DNA from: Spirosoma sordidisoli
GTDB lineage: Bacteria > Bacteroidota > Bacteroidia > Cytophagales > Spirosomataceae
DNA: 64,000 bases
Direction of reading: 5' to 3'
NCBI RefSeq assembly: GCF_004138325.1
Contig: NZ_SBLB01000006.1
Coordinates: 310,001-374,000, forward strand
Shown: piece after piece, positions 1-8,325 of the stretch
Layout of the letters: each line of letters opens with the position of its first letter
How positions within the stretch are numbered: position 1 is the first letter of the stretch
Notes under the pieces: generated by a model
Seen by the model: only the letters and a program-made list of their open reading frames with translations
What the model was told of the DNA's origin: nothing
The model's database searches: none
Position numbers and translations under genes: made by a program

Positions 1-1
1 G

Positions 2-358
2 GCGCTGGCGGGCCTGTCGATGGGTGGGTTGCAGACGCTGTACGCGGGCATTAAAAACACGCCGATGTTCTCGAGCCTGGGCGTGTTCAGTTCAGGCTGG
101 TTTGCCAATAACCCCAAGCTGACCGACCCGCAGTATGCGTTCATGAAAGATAACGCGTCGACCATTAACTCGAACCTAAAAAACCTGTGGATTTCAATGG
201 GCGGTAAAGAAGACATCGCCTACCAGAACTGCCAGATCATGATGAAGAAGTTCGACGAGATGGGCATCAAGTACAGCTACAGCGAATACGCCGGTGGCCA
301 CACCTGGCCGGTCTGGCGGCACGATTTGATGATGTTTAGCCAGGTGCTGTTTAAATAG
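2..358 (+). CDS. Esterase of the alpha/beta-hydrolase family (3' part only)
   Basis: The C-terminal 118 residues of a gene that begins before the window. The reading frame opens at base 2 and reads ALAGLSMGG, the nucleophile elbow GxSxG of an alpha/beta hydrolase, with the serine codon at 17-19. Near the end the segment GGHTWPVWRHDL holds a histidine (codon 299-301) in the position expected for the catalytic base. The pattern is that of the enterochelin-esterase/feruloyl-esterase group, which cleaves carboxylic esters and in this phylum is often exported. A GH10 xylanase lies 2 kb downstream on the same strand, so a xylan- or feruloyl-ester substrate is plausible, but that is inference. The start and any signal peptide lie outside the window. 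Confidence 0.8.
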   Translation, partial: ALAGLSMGGLQTLYAGIKNTPMFSSLGVFSSGWFANNPKLTDPQYAFMKDNASTINSNLKNLWISMGGKEDIAYQNCQIMMKKFDEMGIKYSYSEYAGGHTWPVWRHDLMMFSQVLFK

Positions 359-506
359 CCGAACTCGGATCTGCGTCGGGTTGCTTTGCCGTGGAGCAAC
401 CCGACGCGAACTGGAATTCGTATACAACATTCAGGAATTCGATGTACCTCCTGCCTGCACCTGCGGCTGACCTTTGTCTCATCAATCAACCAAACCAAAT
501 TGAACC

Positions 507-1310
507 ATGAGCAAGGTAATTTTAATCACAGGCGCGTCGTCGGGTATGGGTAAAGAAACCGCTAAAACGTTGATCGCCGAAGGGCACAAAGTATATGTGG
601 CTGCCCGGCGAATTGATCAGATGCAGGATCTGCAACGGGCAGGCGGCATTGCCCTGCAACTGGATGTTACCAACGAGGAAAACATCCAGCAGGTAGTCGA
701 CACCATCATCGAGCGGGAGGGGAAAATCGACGTGCTGTTCAACAATGCCGGATACGCCATTTACGGATCGGTCGAGGAAATTCCGATTCAGGAGGCCCGG
801 CGGCAGTTTGAGGTGAATGTGTTTGGCCTGGCCAGTTTAACCCAGAAAGTTATTCCCTTCATGCGCGAAGCCCGGTCTGGCACCATTATCAACACCTCCT
901 CGATGGGGGGCAAAATGTACACCCCGATGGGTGCCTGGTATCATGCGTCCAAGCACGCCATTGAGGGCTGGAGTGATTGCCTGCGTCTGGAGTTGAGCCA
1001 GTTTAACATCCAGGTCGTGATTCTGGAACCCGGTCTGATTGCCACTGAGTTTGGTGACGTGATGAGTGGTCCGATGGTGGCTCGGTCTGGCAGTGGCCCC
1101 TACGCCAACATTGTGAAAGGGGTTGCCAGTGCAGCCTCGATGGCCATGTCGCCAGCCTCGGTGATTGCAAAAACGGTGTCAGCTATTGTCAGGAGCCGCA
1201 AGCCCAAAACGCGCTATCGGGTGGGTAGTCTGGCCAAGCCGATGGTCTGGATGCGGGTTAATCTGGGCGACCGGCTGTTCGATAAAATCATTATGAGTCA
1301 GGTAAACTAA
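507..1310 (+). CDS. Short-chain dehydrogenase/reductase (SDR family)
   Basis: A 267-residue classical SDR. The Rossmann cofactor motif TGASSGMG is at residues 8-15, the structural motif NNAG at 79-82, a serine pair at 131-132, and the catalytic Tyr145-x-x-x-Lys149 in YHASK. An arginine-rich patch after the second strand (AARR) suggests NADP(H) rather than NAD(H). The family oxidises or reduces alcohols and carbonyls; the substrate cannot be told from sequence. An AraC-family regulator starts 9 bases after the stop on the same strand, so the two are probably cotranscribed, an arrangement common for small inducible oxidoreductase loci. The protein has no signal peptide and should be cytoplasmic. 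Confidence 0.9.
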   Translation: MSKVILITGASSGMGKETAKTLIAEGHKVYVAARRIDQMQDLQRAGGIALQLDVTNEENIQQVVDTIIEREGKIDVLFNNAGYAIYGSVEEIPIQEARRQFEVNVFGLASLTQKVIPFMREARSGTIINTSSMGGKMYTPMGAWYHASKHAIEGWSDCLRLELSQFNIQVVILEPGLIATEFGDVMSGPMVARSGSGPYANIVKGVASAASMAMSPASVIAKTVSAIVRSRKPKTRYRVGSLAKPMVWMRVNLGDRLFDKIIMSQVN

Positions 1311-1319
1311 GCAGGTCGT

Positions 1320-2234
1320 ATGGCAGCCGTTCATCACCTTGAAACCATCAGCGAGCTGAATCAACTGTTCAGCCAGGATAAGCCCCGGCATCCGCTGGTA
1401 TCGATTATTGACTTTACCCGCGCCGACATCAATGCGCAGGACGGGGTGCTGATGACCTCGGGGTTCTACTCCGTCATGTTCAAAAATTACTGTGTGGGCG
1501 ACGTAAAATATGGCAGAAAGCAGATCGATTTTCAGGAAGCAACCTTGTTCTGCATTGCGCCCCGGCAGGCCATCACGATTGAGGATGATCGAAATAAACA
1601 GGAGGAGCGGATTGGCTGGGGGTTGTTCTTCCACCCCGACCTGATCCGGGGCACTTCGCTGGCCGGTAAGATGAAAGACTATACCTTTTTTTCGTACGAA
1701 GCCAGTGAAGCGCTACACCTCTCCGACAAAGAGCAACAGACGTTACGTACCTGCATTCAGACCATCGACCAGGAATTGGGCGAAAACATTGACCGGCACA
1801 GTCAGACGCTGATTGTCTCGACCATCGAACTGCTGTTGAACTACTGTTCACGGTATTACGACCGTCAGTTCATCACCCGAAAGTCGGCGAACAGCGATTT
1901 GCTGATCCGGTTCGATCAGGTATTAAAGGCGTATTTCGACGATAAGCAGCTTCGGACAAAAGGGTTGCCCACGGTAGGCTATCTGGCAGACCAACTGGCA
2001 CTCTCCGCCCACTACCTGAGCGATCTGCTGAAGAAAGAAACCGGCCAAAATGCACAGGATCATATTCACGCGTACCTGATTGAAGAAGCCAAAACGAACC
2101 TGCTCGGCTCACGAGCCAGTGTGAGCGAAATTGCTTATCAATTAGGGTTTGAGTATCCGCAGTATTTCAGCAAGTTGTTCAAAGCAAAAACAGGTATGAC
2201 GCCTGCTACCTATCGAACATCAGCTACGGCATAG
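1320..2234 (+). CDS. AraC-family transcriptional regulator
   Basis: A 304-residue regulator. The last 100 residues or so hold the double helix-turn-helix of the AraC/XylS family, recognisable from LADQLALSAHYLSDLLKK (first HTH) and VSEIAYQLGFEYPQYFSKLF (second HTH) followed by the usual GMTPATYR ending. The N-terminal 180 residues look like a cupin-type sensory domain but carry no motif that names a ligand. It sits 9 bases downstream of the SDR gene and probably controls it. The GH10 gene begins 71 bases downstream on the same strand, so it could also belong to the regulon. Confidence 0.9.
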   Translation: MAAVHHLETISELNQLFSQDKPRHPLVSIIDFTRADINAQDGVLMTSGFYSVMFKNYCVGDVKYGRKQIDFQEATLFCIAPRQAITIEDDRNKQEERIGWGLFFHPDLIRGTSLAGKMKDYTFFSYEASEALHLSDKEQQTLRTCIQTIDQELGENIDRHSQTLIVSTIELLLNYCSRYYDRQFITRKSANSDLLIRFDQVLKAYFDDKQLRTKGLPTVGYLADQLALSAHYLSDLLKKETGQNAQDHIHAYLIEEAKTNLLGSRASVSEIAYQLGFEYPQYFSKLFKAKTGMTPATYRTSATA

Positions 2235-2305
2235 GTAACAACTGACTCTCAATAACTGGTAAGAAACCCTTAATAACGCATACAACTTTAAACGGTATAA
2301 ACCTC

Positions 2306-3421
2306 ATGTATCTCAACAGACACGTCTTTGCCACCAGCACGGCCGCACTCTTGCTGGCAACCGTTATCCTGCCCTTTGAATCGGCATCTGCCCAAACCAT
2401 TCCCTCGCTGAAAGACGCCTTCAGGAAAGATTTCGGCATCGGCACCTGCCTCAACAATGCCCAGATCGACGAACGGGACCCCAAAACGACGGAATTTATA
2501 GTACGTCAGTTTAACATGGCCACACCCGAGAACATCATGAAGTCGGCGCTGCTTCATCCAAAGTGGGATACCTACAACTTCGAGATGGCCGACAAGCTGG
2601 TGGCGTTTGGCAAAAAGCATAACATCAAAATCAATGGTCACACGCTGGTCTGGCACAGTCAGTTGCCCCCGTTTATCCGGGGCATTAAAAGCCCGGATTC
2701 GATCCGGACGTTCTTTACCGATCATATCAAAACGGTGGCCGGGCGTTACGAGGGTAAAGTCTTTTCGTGGGATGTCGTCAACGAAGCCCTGAACGAAGAC
2801 GGAACCCTGCGAAAATCGGTCTTCCTGCAGCACCTAGGCGACGATTACATCACGGAAGCGTTCCGGCTGGCGCAGCAGGCGGCTCCCAAAACGGAACTGT
2901 ACTACAACGATTACAACAACGAGCAACCTAAGAAGCGCGCGGGCTGTATCGACATCGTCAAAAAGATAAAAGCCGCCGGGGTGCGCATCGATGGCGTGGG
3001 CATACAGGGGCACTGGCATGTCGGCAAAGTACCCTTCGCCGACATCGAAGAAAGCATCCTCCAATACGCAGCTTTGGGCGTAAAAGTGATGTTTACGGAG
3101 CTGGATATCGAGGTGTTGCCACGCAACTTCCAGGGAGCCGACGTCGGCGCGCGCATGACCGCTAACGAGCAATCCAATCCCTACGTGAACGGACTCCCCG
3201 ACGCGGTGCAGCAACAGCTAGCCGCCGATTACGAGAATCTGTTCAAGCTCTTTCTGAAGCACAAAGACAAAGTTACCCGCGTCACGTTCTGGGGCGTCAA
3301 CGACGGCGATAGCTGGCTGAACGGCTGGCCCATCCGTGGCCGGACCAACTACCCGCTCCTGTTCGACCGCAACAACCAGCCCAAGCCCGCTTTCGAGAAG
3401 GTAATTGCGCTGAAAAAATAG
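2306..3421 (+). CDS. Secreted endo-1,4-beta-xylanase, glycoside hydrolase family 10
   Basis: A 371-residue GH10 enzyme that cleaves internal beta-1,4 bonds of xylan. A signal peptide fills roughly residues 1-30 (hydrophobic core, then SASAQ). The catalytic acid/base is Glu160 in WDVVNEAL and the nucleophile is Glu265 in FTELDIEV; the substrate-site motifs GHTLVWHSQ and TPENIMK are also present. The length is that of a single catalytic domain, with no carbohydrate-binding module and no type IX tail, so export to the periplasm or outer surface by the general route is likely. The last 207 bases are duplicated, with a frameshift, at 5208-5413. A perfect palindrome follows the stop. Confidence 0.93.
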   Translation: MYLNRHVFATSTAALLLATVILPFESASAQTIPSLKDAFRKDFGIGTCLNNAQIDERDPKTTEFIVRQFNMATPENIMKSALLHPKWDTYNFEMADKLVAFGKKHNIKINGHTLVWHSQLPPFIRGIKSPDSIRTFFTDHIKTVAGRYEGKVFSWDVVNEALNEDGTLRKSVFLQHLGDDYITEAFRLAQQAAPKTELYYNDYNNEQPKKRAGCIDIVKKIKAAGVRIDGVGIQGHWHVGKVPFADIEESILQYAALGVKVMFTELDIEVLPRNFQGADVGARMTANEQSNPYVNGLPDAVQQQLAADYENLFKLFLKHKDKVTRVTFWGVNDGDSWLNGWPIRGRTNYPLLFDRNNQPKPAFEKVIALKK

Positions 3422-3450
3422 CCTACCGGAGAGATAACTGTTCATCGCCA

Positions 3451-3476
3451 AAAGGGCCGGACTAGTCCGGCCCTTT
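3451..3476. terminator. Perfect 26-bp palindrome, probable bidirectional terminator
   Basis: The run from AAAGGGCCGG to CCGGCCCTTT is a perfect inverted repeat around ACTAGT. It ends in A and T runs on both sides and lies between the convergent xylanase (+) and Rid-family (-) genes, which suits factor-independent termination of both. Its T run is short, so efficiency is uncertain. Confidence 0.75.
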
Positions 3477-3494
3477 GTCCTGCTAGCGAGCGAA

Positions 3495-3887
3495 TTACTT
3501 CACGACGGTCGCTTCGAGTTCAATGGATGCTGTCTGGTAAAGCCCTTTCACTTCAATCAGCGTAGTCGCCTGCTTGAGGCCATGCCTGGCCGTAAATCCC
3601 TGGTAGAGATCCACACAGGTGGTGAAAAACTCGGCCGTTGAGGTCGTAAATACATTCAGGCGAACAATATGTTTGCATTCGTAGCCGGCCTCGCTGATGA
3701 GTTGTTCCACATTCTGAATCGTCTGAAGAAACTGAGTTCTCATATCGCCCGAGCTGAGCTGCCCGTTGGCATCGATGGCTACCTGTCCCGAGCAGTAAAG
3801 CGTCCCTTCGACCTGCTTAACCTCCACAGCTTGCGCCGAATTGGTGTACTCACCCCACTTCCAGGGATCGATTGTTCGTTTTTCCAT
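3495..3887 (-). CDS. Rid-family (YjgF/YER057c/UK114) protein without the usual arginine
   Basis: A 130-residue protein with the Rid fold pattern: the YCSGQVAIDANGQL strand-loop, the NVEQLISEAGYE helix, and the C-terminal strand IELEATVV. True RidA enzymes hydrolyse reactive enamine/imine intermediates and rely on an arginine in the segment before the VEV strand (E. coli Arg105). Here that segment reads KQATTLIEV, with threonine in place of the arginine, so imine deaminase activity is doubtful and this is better called a Rid-superfamily member of another subgroup. It is followed (in its upstream direction) by a divergently evolved WYL regulator on the same strand 84 bases away, which may control it. 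Confidence 0.85.
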   Translation of the reverse strand: MEKRTIDPWKWGEYTNSAQAVEVKQVEGTLYCSGQVAIDANGQLSSGDMRTQFLQTIQNVEQLISEAGYECKHIVRLNVFTTSTAEFFTTCVDLYQGFTARHGLKQATTLIEVKGLYQTASIELEATVVK

Positions 3888-3971
3888 TGTCCTGTTTGTT
3901 TGCGGTTACTTCAATAAAGCGATCGCTCATTGAACAAGACAAAGGTCATGGCCTCTAGCGACAGCCTTATG

Positions 3972-4952
3972 TCATACCCCAGTGGCAGGCGCAAAAAACT
4001 GATACGACCGCCTGGCCAGTTCGCTCAACTCCTGGAGTAACTCGGCTGGTTCGAGCACCGTAACGGCTCCTGCGTAGGGTAACAACCAGGCCGCTATGTA
4101 GGGCATTGATCCGATAAAAAAAGTCATCTCTGTTTGGCCATCCGGCAGTAGCTGCTCGTACGCCCAGCCAAATTGGTGTTTTGTATCGTGCAGCCGCTGA
4201 ACCGATTCGGCTGGCACCGCAGTCGGCTGCAGGCGAATAACGACCTTCTCCCTTCCTCGCCGGGTAGCCTCCTGTGCCCAGTAGTAGGCCAGGGTCTCAG
4301 ACCGAGCCACAAAAGCTTCGGCTCGGATGGACAAGTCCTGGATGCGGTCTAATCGAAAATTACGAAACGCTTGCCGTAGTCGGCAAAACCCCACCAGGTG
4401 CCATTGCTGGCTTAGGTACAAACCGATGGGCTCCACATCCCGTGTGGTGACCTCGGCAGAAACGGCTGCCCTGTAGCTGAGCTTGACAACTCGTTGCTGG
4501 GTAATGGCGGTAACCAATTGCTGATAAGCATTTGGGCGGCTGTGCAATTCGCCCGGTCCAACCACCTGAATGTGGGGAGCGAACGTTTCCAGGTGATCGC
4601 GGTCGGTGCGTCGTAGGGCAGCCCGCACCTTGTCCATCGCCGAGCCCGTGAGTTGCGCCGTAGACGTATCGGTTAACCCAATCGCCAGCTTTTCGGCTGT
4701 GAGTAGGGCCATAGCTTCCTCACGGGTAAACATAATAGGGGGTAACCGATAGCCATCTACGAGCGTGTAGCCTTTCCCGTCCTGCGTCACGATCGGAACA
4801 CCAGCCTGTTCGAGGGTTCGGATGTCGCGGTAGATAGTACGGGTGCTGACCGAAAAGCGCTGGGCTAATTCAGTCGCTGACAAAAGCCGTTTGGTTTGCA
4901 AGAGGGTCAACAGGGTGACCAGTCGGGTAAGGCGGTTTGTTTCGTGATCCAT
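3972..4952 (-). CDS. WYL-domain helix-turn-helix transcriptional regulator (YafY type)
   Basis: A 326-residue regulator. The N-terminal 60 residues form a winged HTH (SATELAQRFSVSTRTIYRDI), the middle carries a WYL domain around residues 145-215 (the stretch LSYRAAVSAEV to VEPIGLYLSQQWHLVGFCR), and the C-terminal part fits the WCX extension. WYL proteins sense small ligands or nucleic acid and usually repress neighbouring genes. The open frame extends to 5090, but the start at 4952 (MDHETNRLTRL) is chosen because the family begins there and a -7 element lies at 5010-5017, inside the longer frame. It is upstream of the Rid-family gene, its likely target. Confidence 0.87.
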   Translation of the reverse strand: MDHETNRLTRLVTLLTLLQTKRLLSATELAQRFSVSTRTIYRDIRTLEQAGVPIVTQDGKGYTLVDGYRLPPIMFTREEAMALLTAEKLAIGLTDTSTAQLTGSAMDKVRAALRRTDRDHLETFAPHIQVVGPGELHSRPNAYQQLVTAITQQRVVKLSYRAAVSAEVTTRDVEPIGLYLSQQWHLVGFCRLRQAFRNFRLDRIQDLSIRAEAFVARSETLAYYWAQEATRRGREKVVIRLQPTAVPAESVQRLHDTKHQFGWAYEQLLPDGQTEMTFFIGSMPYIAAWLLPYAGAVTVLEPAELLQELSELARRSYQFFAPATGV

Positions 4953-5009
4953 GGTTGATTGGCACACTACCGTTGAGCAAACAAACCAAGGAAGCCAGAA
5001 TGGATTGAC

Positions 5010-5017
5010 CAAATCTA
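5010..5017 (-). promoter_or_regulatory. Probable -7 element for the WYL regulator
   Basis: On the minus strand this reads TAGATTTG, an exact match to the Bacteroidota consensus TAnnTTTG, 58 bases before the chosen start codon. No clear -33 TTG is seen at the usual distance. Confidence 0.45.
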
Positions 5018-5207
5018 TCCGTCCATTTTTAGGGATAGACTTGCCATAGTATGCCGGAGATTTTTTCGGGCAGCCACCTGGGAGGTGCAAAAATAAGATT
5101 TTTGTTGAGTGGGAGTCGGATAATTCTGGTCAGCATGGTTCACCAAGCAACGATGGCAAAAACGATTGTGACTACTGATAGCCACATCGCCCGCCAGTGT
5201 TCAGAAC

Positions 5208-5413
5208 CAACTGGCTACCGATTACGAGAATCTGTTCAAGCTCTTTCTGAAGCACAAAGACAAAGTCACCGCGTCACGTTCTGGGGCGTCAACGACGGCG
5301 ATAGCTGGCTGAACGGCTGGCCCATCCGTGGCCGGACCAACTACCCGCTCCTGTTCAACCGCAACAACCAGCCTAAACCCGCTTTCGAGAAGGTAATTGC
5401 GTTAAAGAAATAG
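5208..5413 (+). pseudogene. Displaced 3' fragment of a GH10 xylanase gene
   Basis: These 206 bases match the last 207 bases of the xylanase gene (3215-3421) up to and including the stop. By eye there are 11 substitutions and one single-base deletion (ACCCGC in the intact gene, ACCGC near 5268-5272), which breaks the frame. Eight of ten changed codons are synonymous, so the fragment seems to have diverged mostly while under selection as part of a working gene, not as a dead duplicate. Homology starts sharply at 5208; the 255 bases before it resemble neither the xylanase nor any known gene. An open frame runs through this region but is not a credible gene. Confidence 0.85.
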
Positions 5414-5443
5414 AGCCAGCACCCGGTCAGATGGGTGCCGGCT
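5414..5443. terminator. Imperfect hairpin between xylanase remnant and desaturase gene
   Basis: AGCCAGCACCC (5414-5424) pairs with GGGTGCCGGCT (5433-5443) with one mismatch around an 8-base loop. It lies just past the stop of the minus-strand desaturase and the plus-strand remnant. There is no U-tract, so termination is only a possibility. Confidence 0.35.
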
Positions 5444-5452
5444 GGTTATGGC

Positions 5453-6535
5453 TTATACCGGCCGGCCCAGTTTCTGAAGCAGCCGGAAATGGGATACCAG
5501 CGCCGAACCAAAGCTGTGGTTCTCCAGGTAGGGTAATCCGAACTCCTGCGCCGTATTTTTTACAATGGCCGTAATAGCCGGGTAGTGAATATGGCACACC
5601 TTCGGAAACAAATGGTGCTCGATCTGCCGGTTCAGGCCACCACAGAAGAAAGCCGCGGTCCGGCTGCGGGGCGCAAAATTGGCCGTCGTCTCCAACTGGT
5701 GTATAGCCCAGGCATTTTGTACCGTACCGCTCTCGTCGGGCTGCGGAAAGGTAGTACCTTCTACCGCATGAGCCAGCTGAAAAACAAGCCCCAGTACCAG
5801 CCCTTCGACCAGGTGCATGACTACAAAACCGATCAGCAGCTGCCACCAGGTGATGTCAAGCACCAGCATGGGCAGCACCAGGAAAAAGAAATAATAACAG
5901 GCCTTTGAAAAGAACAGCCGGACATACTCCCGGCGCGGATGCGTCGAGTTGTCATGTTGACCGATCTGCTTCTTGAAGAACTTGACGTAATCTTTCCGGA
6001 ATACCCACGACAGCGACGCCAGCGCATAAAGCGGAAACGTATACCAATGCTGATACCGATGCCAGGGATGCAACGCTTCCTGAGCGTCGAGCCGAACGAG
6101 TCCCGGAGCTACTTCAATATCTTCGTCATGACCCGGAATATTAGTGTAGGTATGGTGAACCACATTGTGGGTTATGGTCCAGACGTAGGGATTGGCCCCC
6201 AGCAGATAAAAGCTGTTACCCAGCATCCTGTTCACCCACCGGCGTGACGAAAAAGCCCCGTGCAGCGCATCATGCGATACGTTGAACCCAATAAAGGCAG
6301 CAAACATCCCCAATAGCATAGCCAGCCCCAGCATGGCCCACAGGCCAAACTGATTCGACAGGATAAGGCCATATAGGCTCATATACCCAATCAGGAAGAA
6401 GCTGGCCTTAGCCCACATGGCTCCGTTGGCGTGGGGCGACAAAGCCTGTTCGGCGAAGTAAGCGTCGACCCGTTTTCGGACCGTGGGGAAAAAAGCTGAC
6501 TTGTTTTTATTAACGAATTTCAATTGGGCAGACAT
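5453..6535 (-). CDS. Membrane fatty-acid desaturase
   Basis: A 360-residue di-iron desaturase. The three histidine boxes are visible: H88-DALH92, H123-NVVHH128 and QIEHH at 304-308, the last with glutamine in place of the first histidine as in front-end (delta-5/delta-6-like) acyl desaturases. Two pairs of hydrophobic segments flank the boxes (around 45-85 and 215-255). It introduces double bonds into membrane acyl chains; no fused cytochrome b5 domain is present, so an external electron donor is required. An HxlR-family regulator gene ends 10 bases upstream on the same strand, making a probable two-gene operon in which the regulator is transcribed first. Confidence 0.9.
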   Translation of the reverse strand: MSAQLKFVNKNKSAFFPTVRKRVDAYFAEQALSPHANGAMWAKASFFLIGYMSLYGLILSNQFGLWAMLGLAMLLGMFAAFIGFNVSHDALHGAFSSRRWVNRMLGNSFYLLGANPYVWTITHNVVHHTYTNIPGHDEDIEVAPGLVRLDAQEALHPWHRYQHWYTFPLYALASLSWVFRKDYVKFFKKQIGQHDNSTHPRREYVRLFFSKACYYFFFLVLPMLVLDITWWQLLIGFVVMHLVEGLVLGLVFQLAHAVEGTTFPQPDESGTVQNAWAIHQLETTANFAPRSRTAAFFCGGLNRQIEHHLFPKVCHIHYPAITAIVKNTAQEFGLPYLENHSFGSALVSHFRLLQKLGRPV

Positions 6536-6545
6536 AGTTGGATGC

Positions 6546-6914
6546 TTATTGGATGAGTTGACCGATTAGCTGAATCTGCCTCAATATGGGCAGCGCCATC
6601 CGTCCTTGTGGGGTTAGCGAATACTCTACTCGTGGCGGAATCTCGGCATATGCTTCGCGTTTCATGATACCCAGCGATACCAGAGCTTTCAACTCACTGG
6701 CCAGTACTTTCTCGCTTACCTCGGGCAACAAATCACTTAGTTGACTGTAGCGAAGCGTTTGCTCGTTGAGCAGCAAAATGATATACAGGCGCCATTTGCC
6801 ACATATAACTGACAACGCATTGGTAATCAGGAGCAGGTCCGGCTCCGGCGGCAGCTCAGAGCGGTCGCTTGACATAACTGGTTTAGGTTGGCAGACTATA
6901 CAGCCTGCATACAC
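6546..6914 (-). CDS. HxlR-family winged-helix regulator
   Basis: A 122-residue protein with the HxlR signature: GKWRLYIILLLNEQTLRYSQL, then LPEVSEKVLASELKAL as recognition helix region, then the wing PPRVEYSLTPQG. Such regulators often respond to reactive electrophiles or redox state through cysteines; Cys5 and Cys8 near the N-terminus and Cys38 just before GKW are candidates. The start could also be the internal Met14 (6875), which would remove the first two cysteines. It precedes the desaturase gene by 10 bases and probably regulates it. An inverted repeat lies in its upstream region (7119-7137). Confidence 0.85.
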   Translation of the reverse strand: MYAGCIVCQPKPVMSSDRSELPPEPDLLLITNALSVICGKWRLYIILLLNEQTLRYSQLSDLLPEVSEKVLASELKALVSLGIMKREAYAEIPPRVEYSLTPQGRMALPILRQIQLIGQLIQ

Positions 6915-7118
6915 ACGCTTACGAAACAGACTATCAGAACAAACGGGAACGCATCGGTTGGGGCACGTACCTGACTACTAACGTCAATATACCGACAGCG
7001 TATGGGGGAAAGTCGATCACGCTGCTACTGAAACACCCAAAGACCGAATGAGGGGAGGGAAAAGAAAAGAGATTGTAGCACCACAATCACTATACTGTAC
7101 GAAACTGACTTACGACGC

Positions 7119-7137
7119 AGTAAGTTCCTAACTTACT
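7119..7137. promoter_or_regulatory. Inverted repeat AGTAAGTT-n3-AACTTACT, possible operator
   Basis: An 8-bp perfect inverted repeat with a 3-base spacer, preceded at 7108-7113 by a further ACTTAC half-site. It lies in the 249-base gap upstream of the HxlR gene. Redox-sensing HxlR-type regulators in other bacteria bind TACT/AGTA dyads, so an autoregulatory operator is possible. It could also be part of a terminator for the minus-strand gene ending at 7164. The rest of this gap shows only a small GATTGT/ACAATC dyad. Confidence 0.35.
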
Positions 7138-7163
7138 ATATTAAAATTGTAGGCTAACCCGTA

Positions 7164-8285
7164 TCACTTTAGCTTGTACGTGCCCACAATGGGGTAATGA
7201 TCCGAATAGCTAACGTAGTTGAGCGTCTCAAAGTTAAGGATGTGCAGCTCAGGATCATAAAATTGGTGATCGATTCGAATAAAGCCCGGTAGCCGGTTGT
7301 AGGTAAAACCAAAACCACGCCCGCTGGTTTCGAAACTGTTGGGTAGTGTCTGCCGCATGCGTTCGTAAACAACGCTATAGGGCGTGTCATTATGATCGCC
7401 GGTCACCACAACCGGATAGCGACTGCTCCTGATGTATTCTTCGACCCGCCGAACCTGCTCCCGCCGGCTGATAAATCCGGACCGCAGCGCGCTCAGCACC
7501 CCCCGCGTTTCGTGCTTCACGCCAGTCAGTTCGTCCTGCCGCAATACCTTGCCTACCCGGATTCCCATCGACTTAAGATGTACGTTGATGACGCATATGG
7601 TATCCGTACCGATCTTGATATTGGCCCATACGATGCCGTTGAAGCCGCTGAACGGTTCGCGCCCCGAGGATACAATAGGATAGGTCGAGAAAATAGCCGC
7701 ACCGATCGGCCCATTCCGCGCGGTGGCCAGTTCAGGATGCAGCAGTACGGAGTATACATAGCCGCTCTGCCGAAACCGGGTAATCAGATCGTAATCCTTC
7801 AGGGCCACGGAATTGTAAAACTCCTGCAAACACTTGATGGGGGCCTCGTAGCGGAGCACGTAATTAGCCACCCGGCGTACCTTCGGCGAACTTTCCGGGT
7901 AGTTTACCTGATCATCGGTATACCCAAATCCCTGCACGTTATAACTGAAAACCCGAAACGGAACAGCATTGCCCGTAGGATCAACGGGGCTGTTCCAGAC
8001 AAAGGTGCGCGGCCCGAACAGGATCATGCCAATGACAAGTACCAGCCCCGACAACCAGCTCCGCCAGGGACGACTTGTCAGCCAGAAAAAAACGAACAGC
8101 AGATTCAGCCCCCACGCAACCGGTATCGAGATCATGATCATGCCCGATAACCAGTGTTCAGTTGGCATGGACTGCAGCAGCCAGTACGCAAGGGCGGTGT
8201 AGAGAACCAGCAGTAAGTTGAGCGACCACAACAGCGAGCGAAAAAAAAAGGCAATAAATCGGCTAACCTGTGTTCGAACCGTCAT
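7164..8285 (-). CDS. Membrane-anchored endonuclease/exonuclease/phosphatase-family protein
   Basis: A 373-residue protein with three N-terminal membrane spans (about residues 10-100) followed by an EEP domain. The catalytic motifs are FSYNVQGF (metal/substrate asparagine), LQEFY (metal-binding glutamate), VTGDHNDTPYS (Asp-x-Asn), and the terminal YSDHYPIVG (Asp-His). The fold covers DNases, phosphoinositide phosphatases and sphingomyelinases; with the membrane anchor, an extracytoplasmic or membrane-associated phosphodiesterase is likely, substrate unknown. The gene stands alone, with a good divergent promoter towards rimP. Confidence 0.85.
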   Translation of the reverse strand: MTVRTQVSRFIAFFFRSLLWSLNLLLVLYTALAYWLLQSMPTEHWLSGMIMISIPVAWGLNLLFVFFWLTSRPWRSWLSGLVLVIGMILFGPRTFVWNSPVDPTGNAVPFRVFSYNVQGFGYTDDQVNYPESSPKVRRVANYVLRYEAPIKCLQEFYNSVALKDYDLITRFRQSGYVYSVLLHPELATARNGPIGAAIFSTYPIVSSGREPFSGFNGIVWANIKIGTDTICVINVHLKSMGIRVGKVLRQDELTGVKHETRGVLSALRSGFISRREQVRRVEEYIRSSRYPVVVTGDHNDTPYSVVYERMRQTLPNSFETSGRGFGFTYNRLPGFIRIDHQFYDPELHILNFETLNYVSYSDHYPIVGTYKLK

Positions 8286-8325
8286 GGTGTCTGATCATTG
8301 AGCTGGACGATGCTCCTCAAAAGCC

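Noticed and set aside
4953-5090. 46-codon N-terminal extension of the WYL regulator
   Set aside because: It contains a -7 element on the same strand and no conserved residues; the HTH domain begins directly after the Met at 4952.
5051-5413. A 120-codon open frame ending in a xylanase-like C-terminus
   Set aside because: Its first half is unrelated sequence overlapping the WYL gene region, and its xylanase part is in frame only after a deletion; it is a displaced gene end, not a gene.
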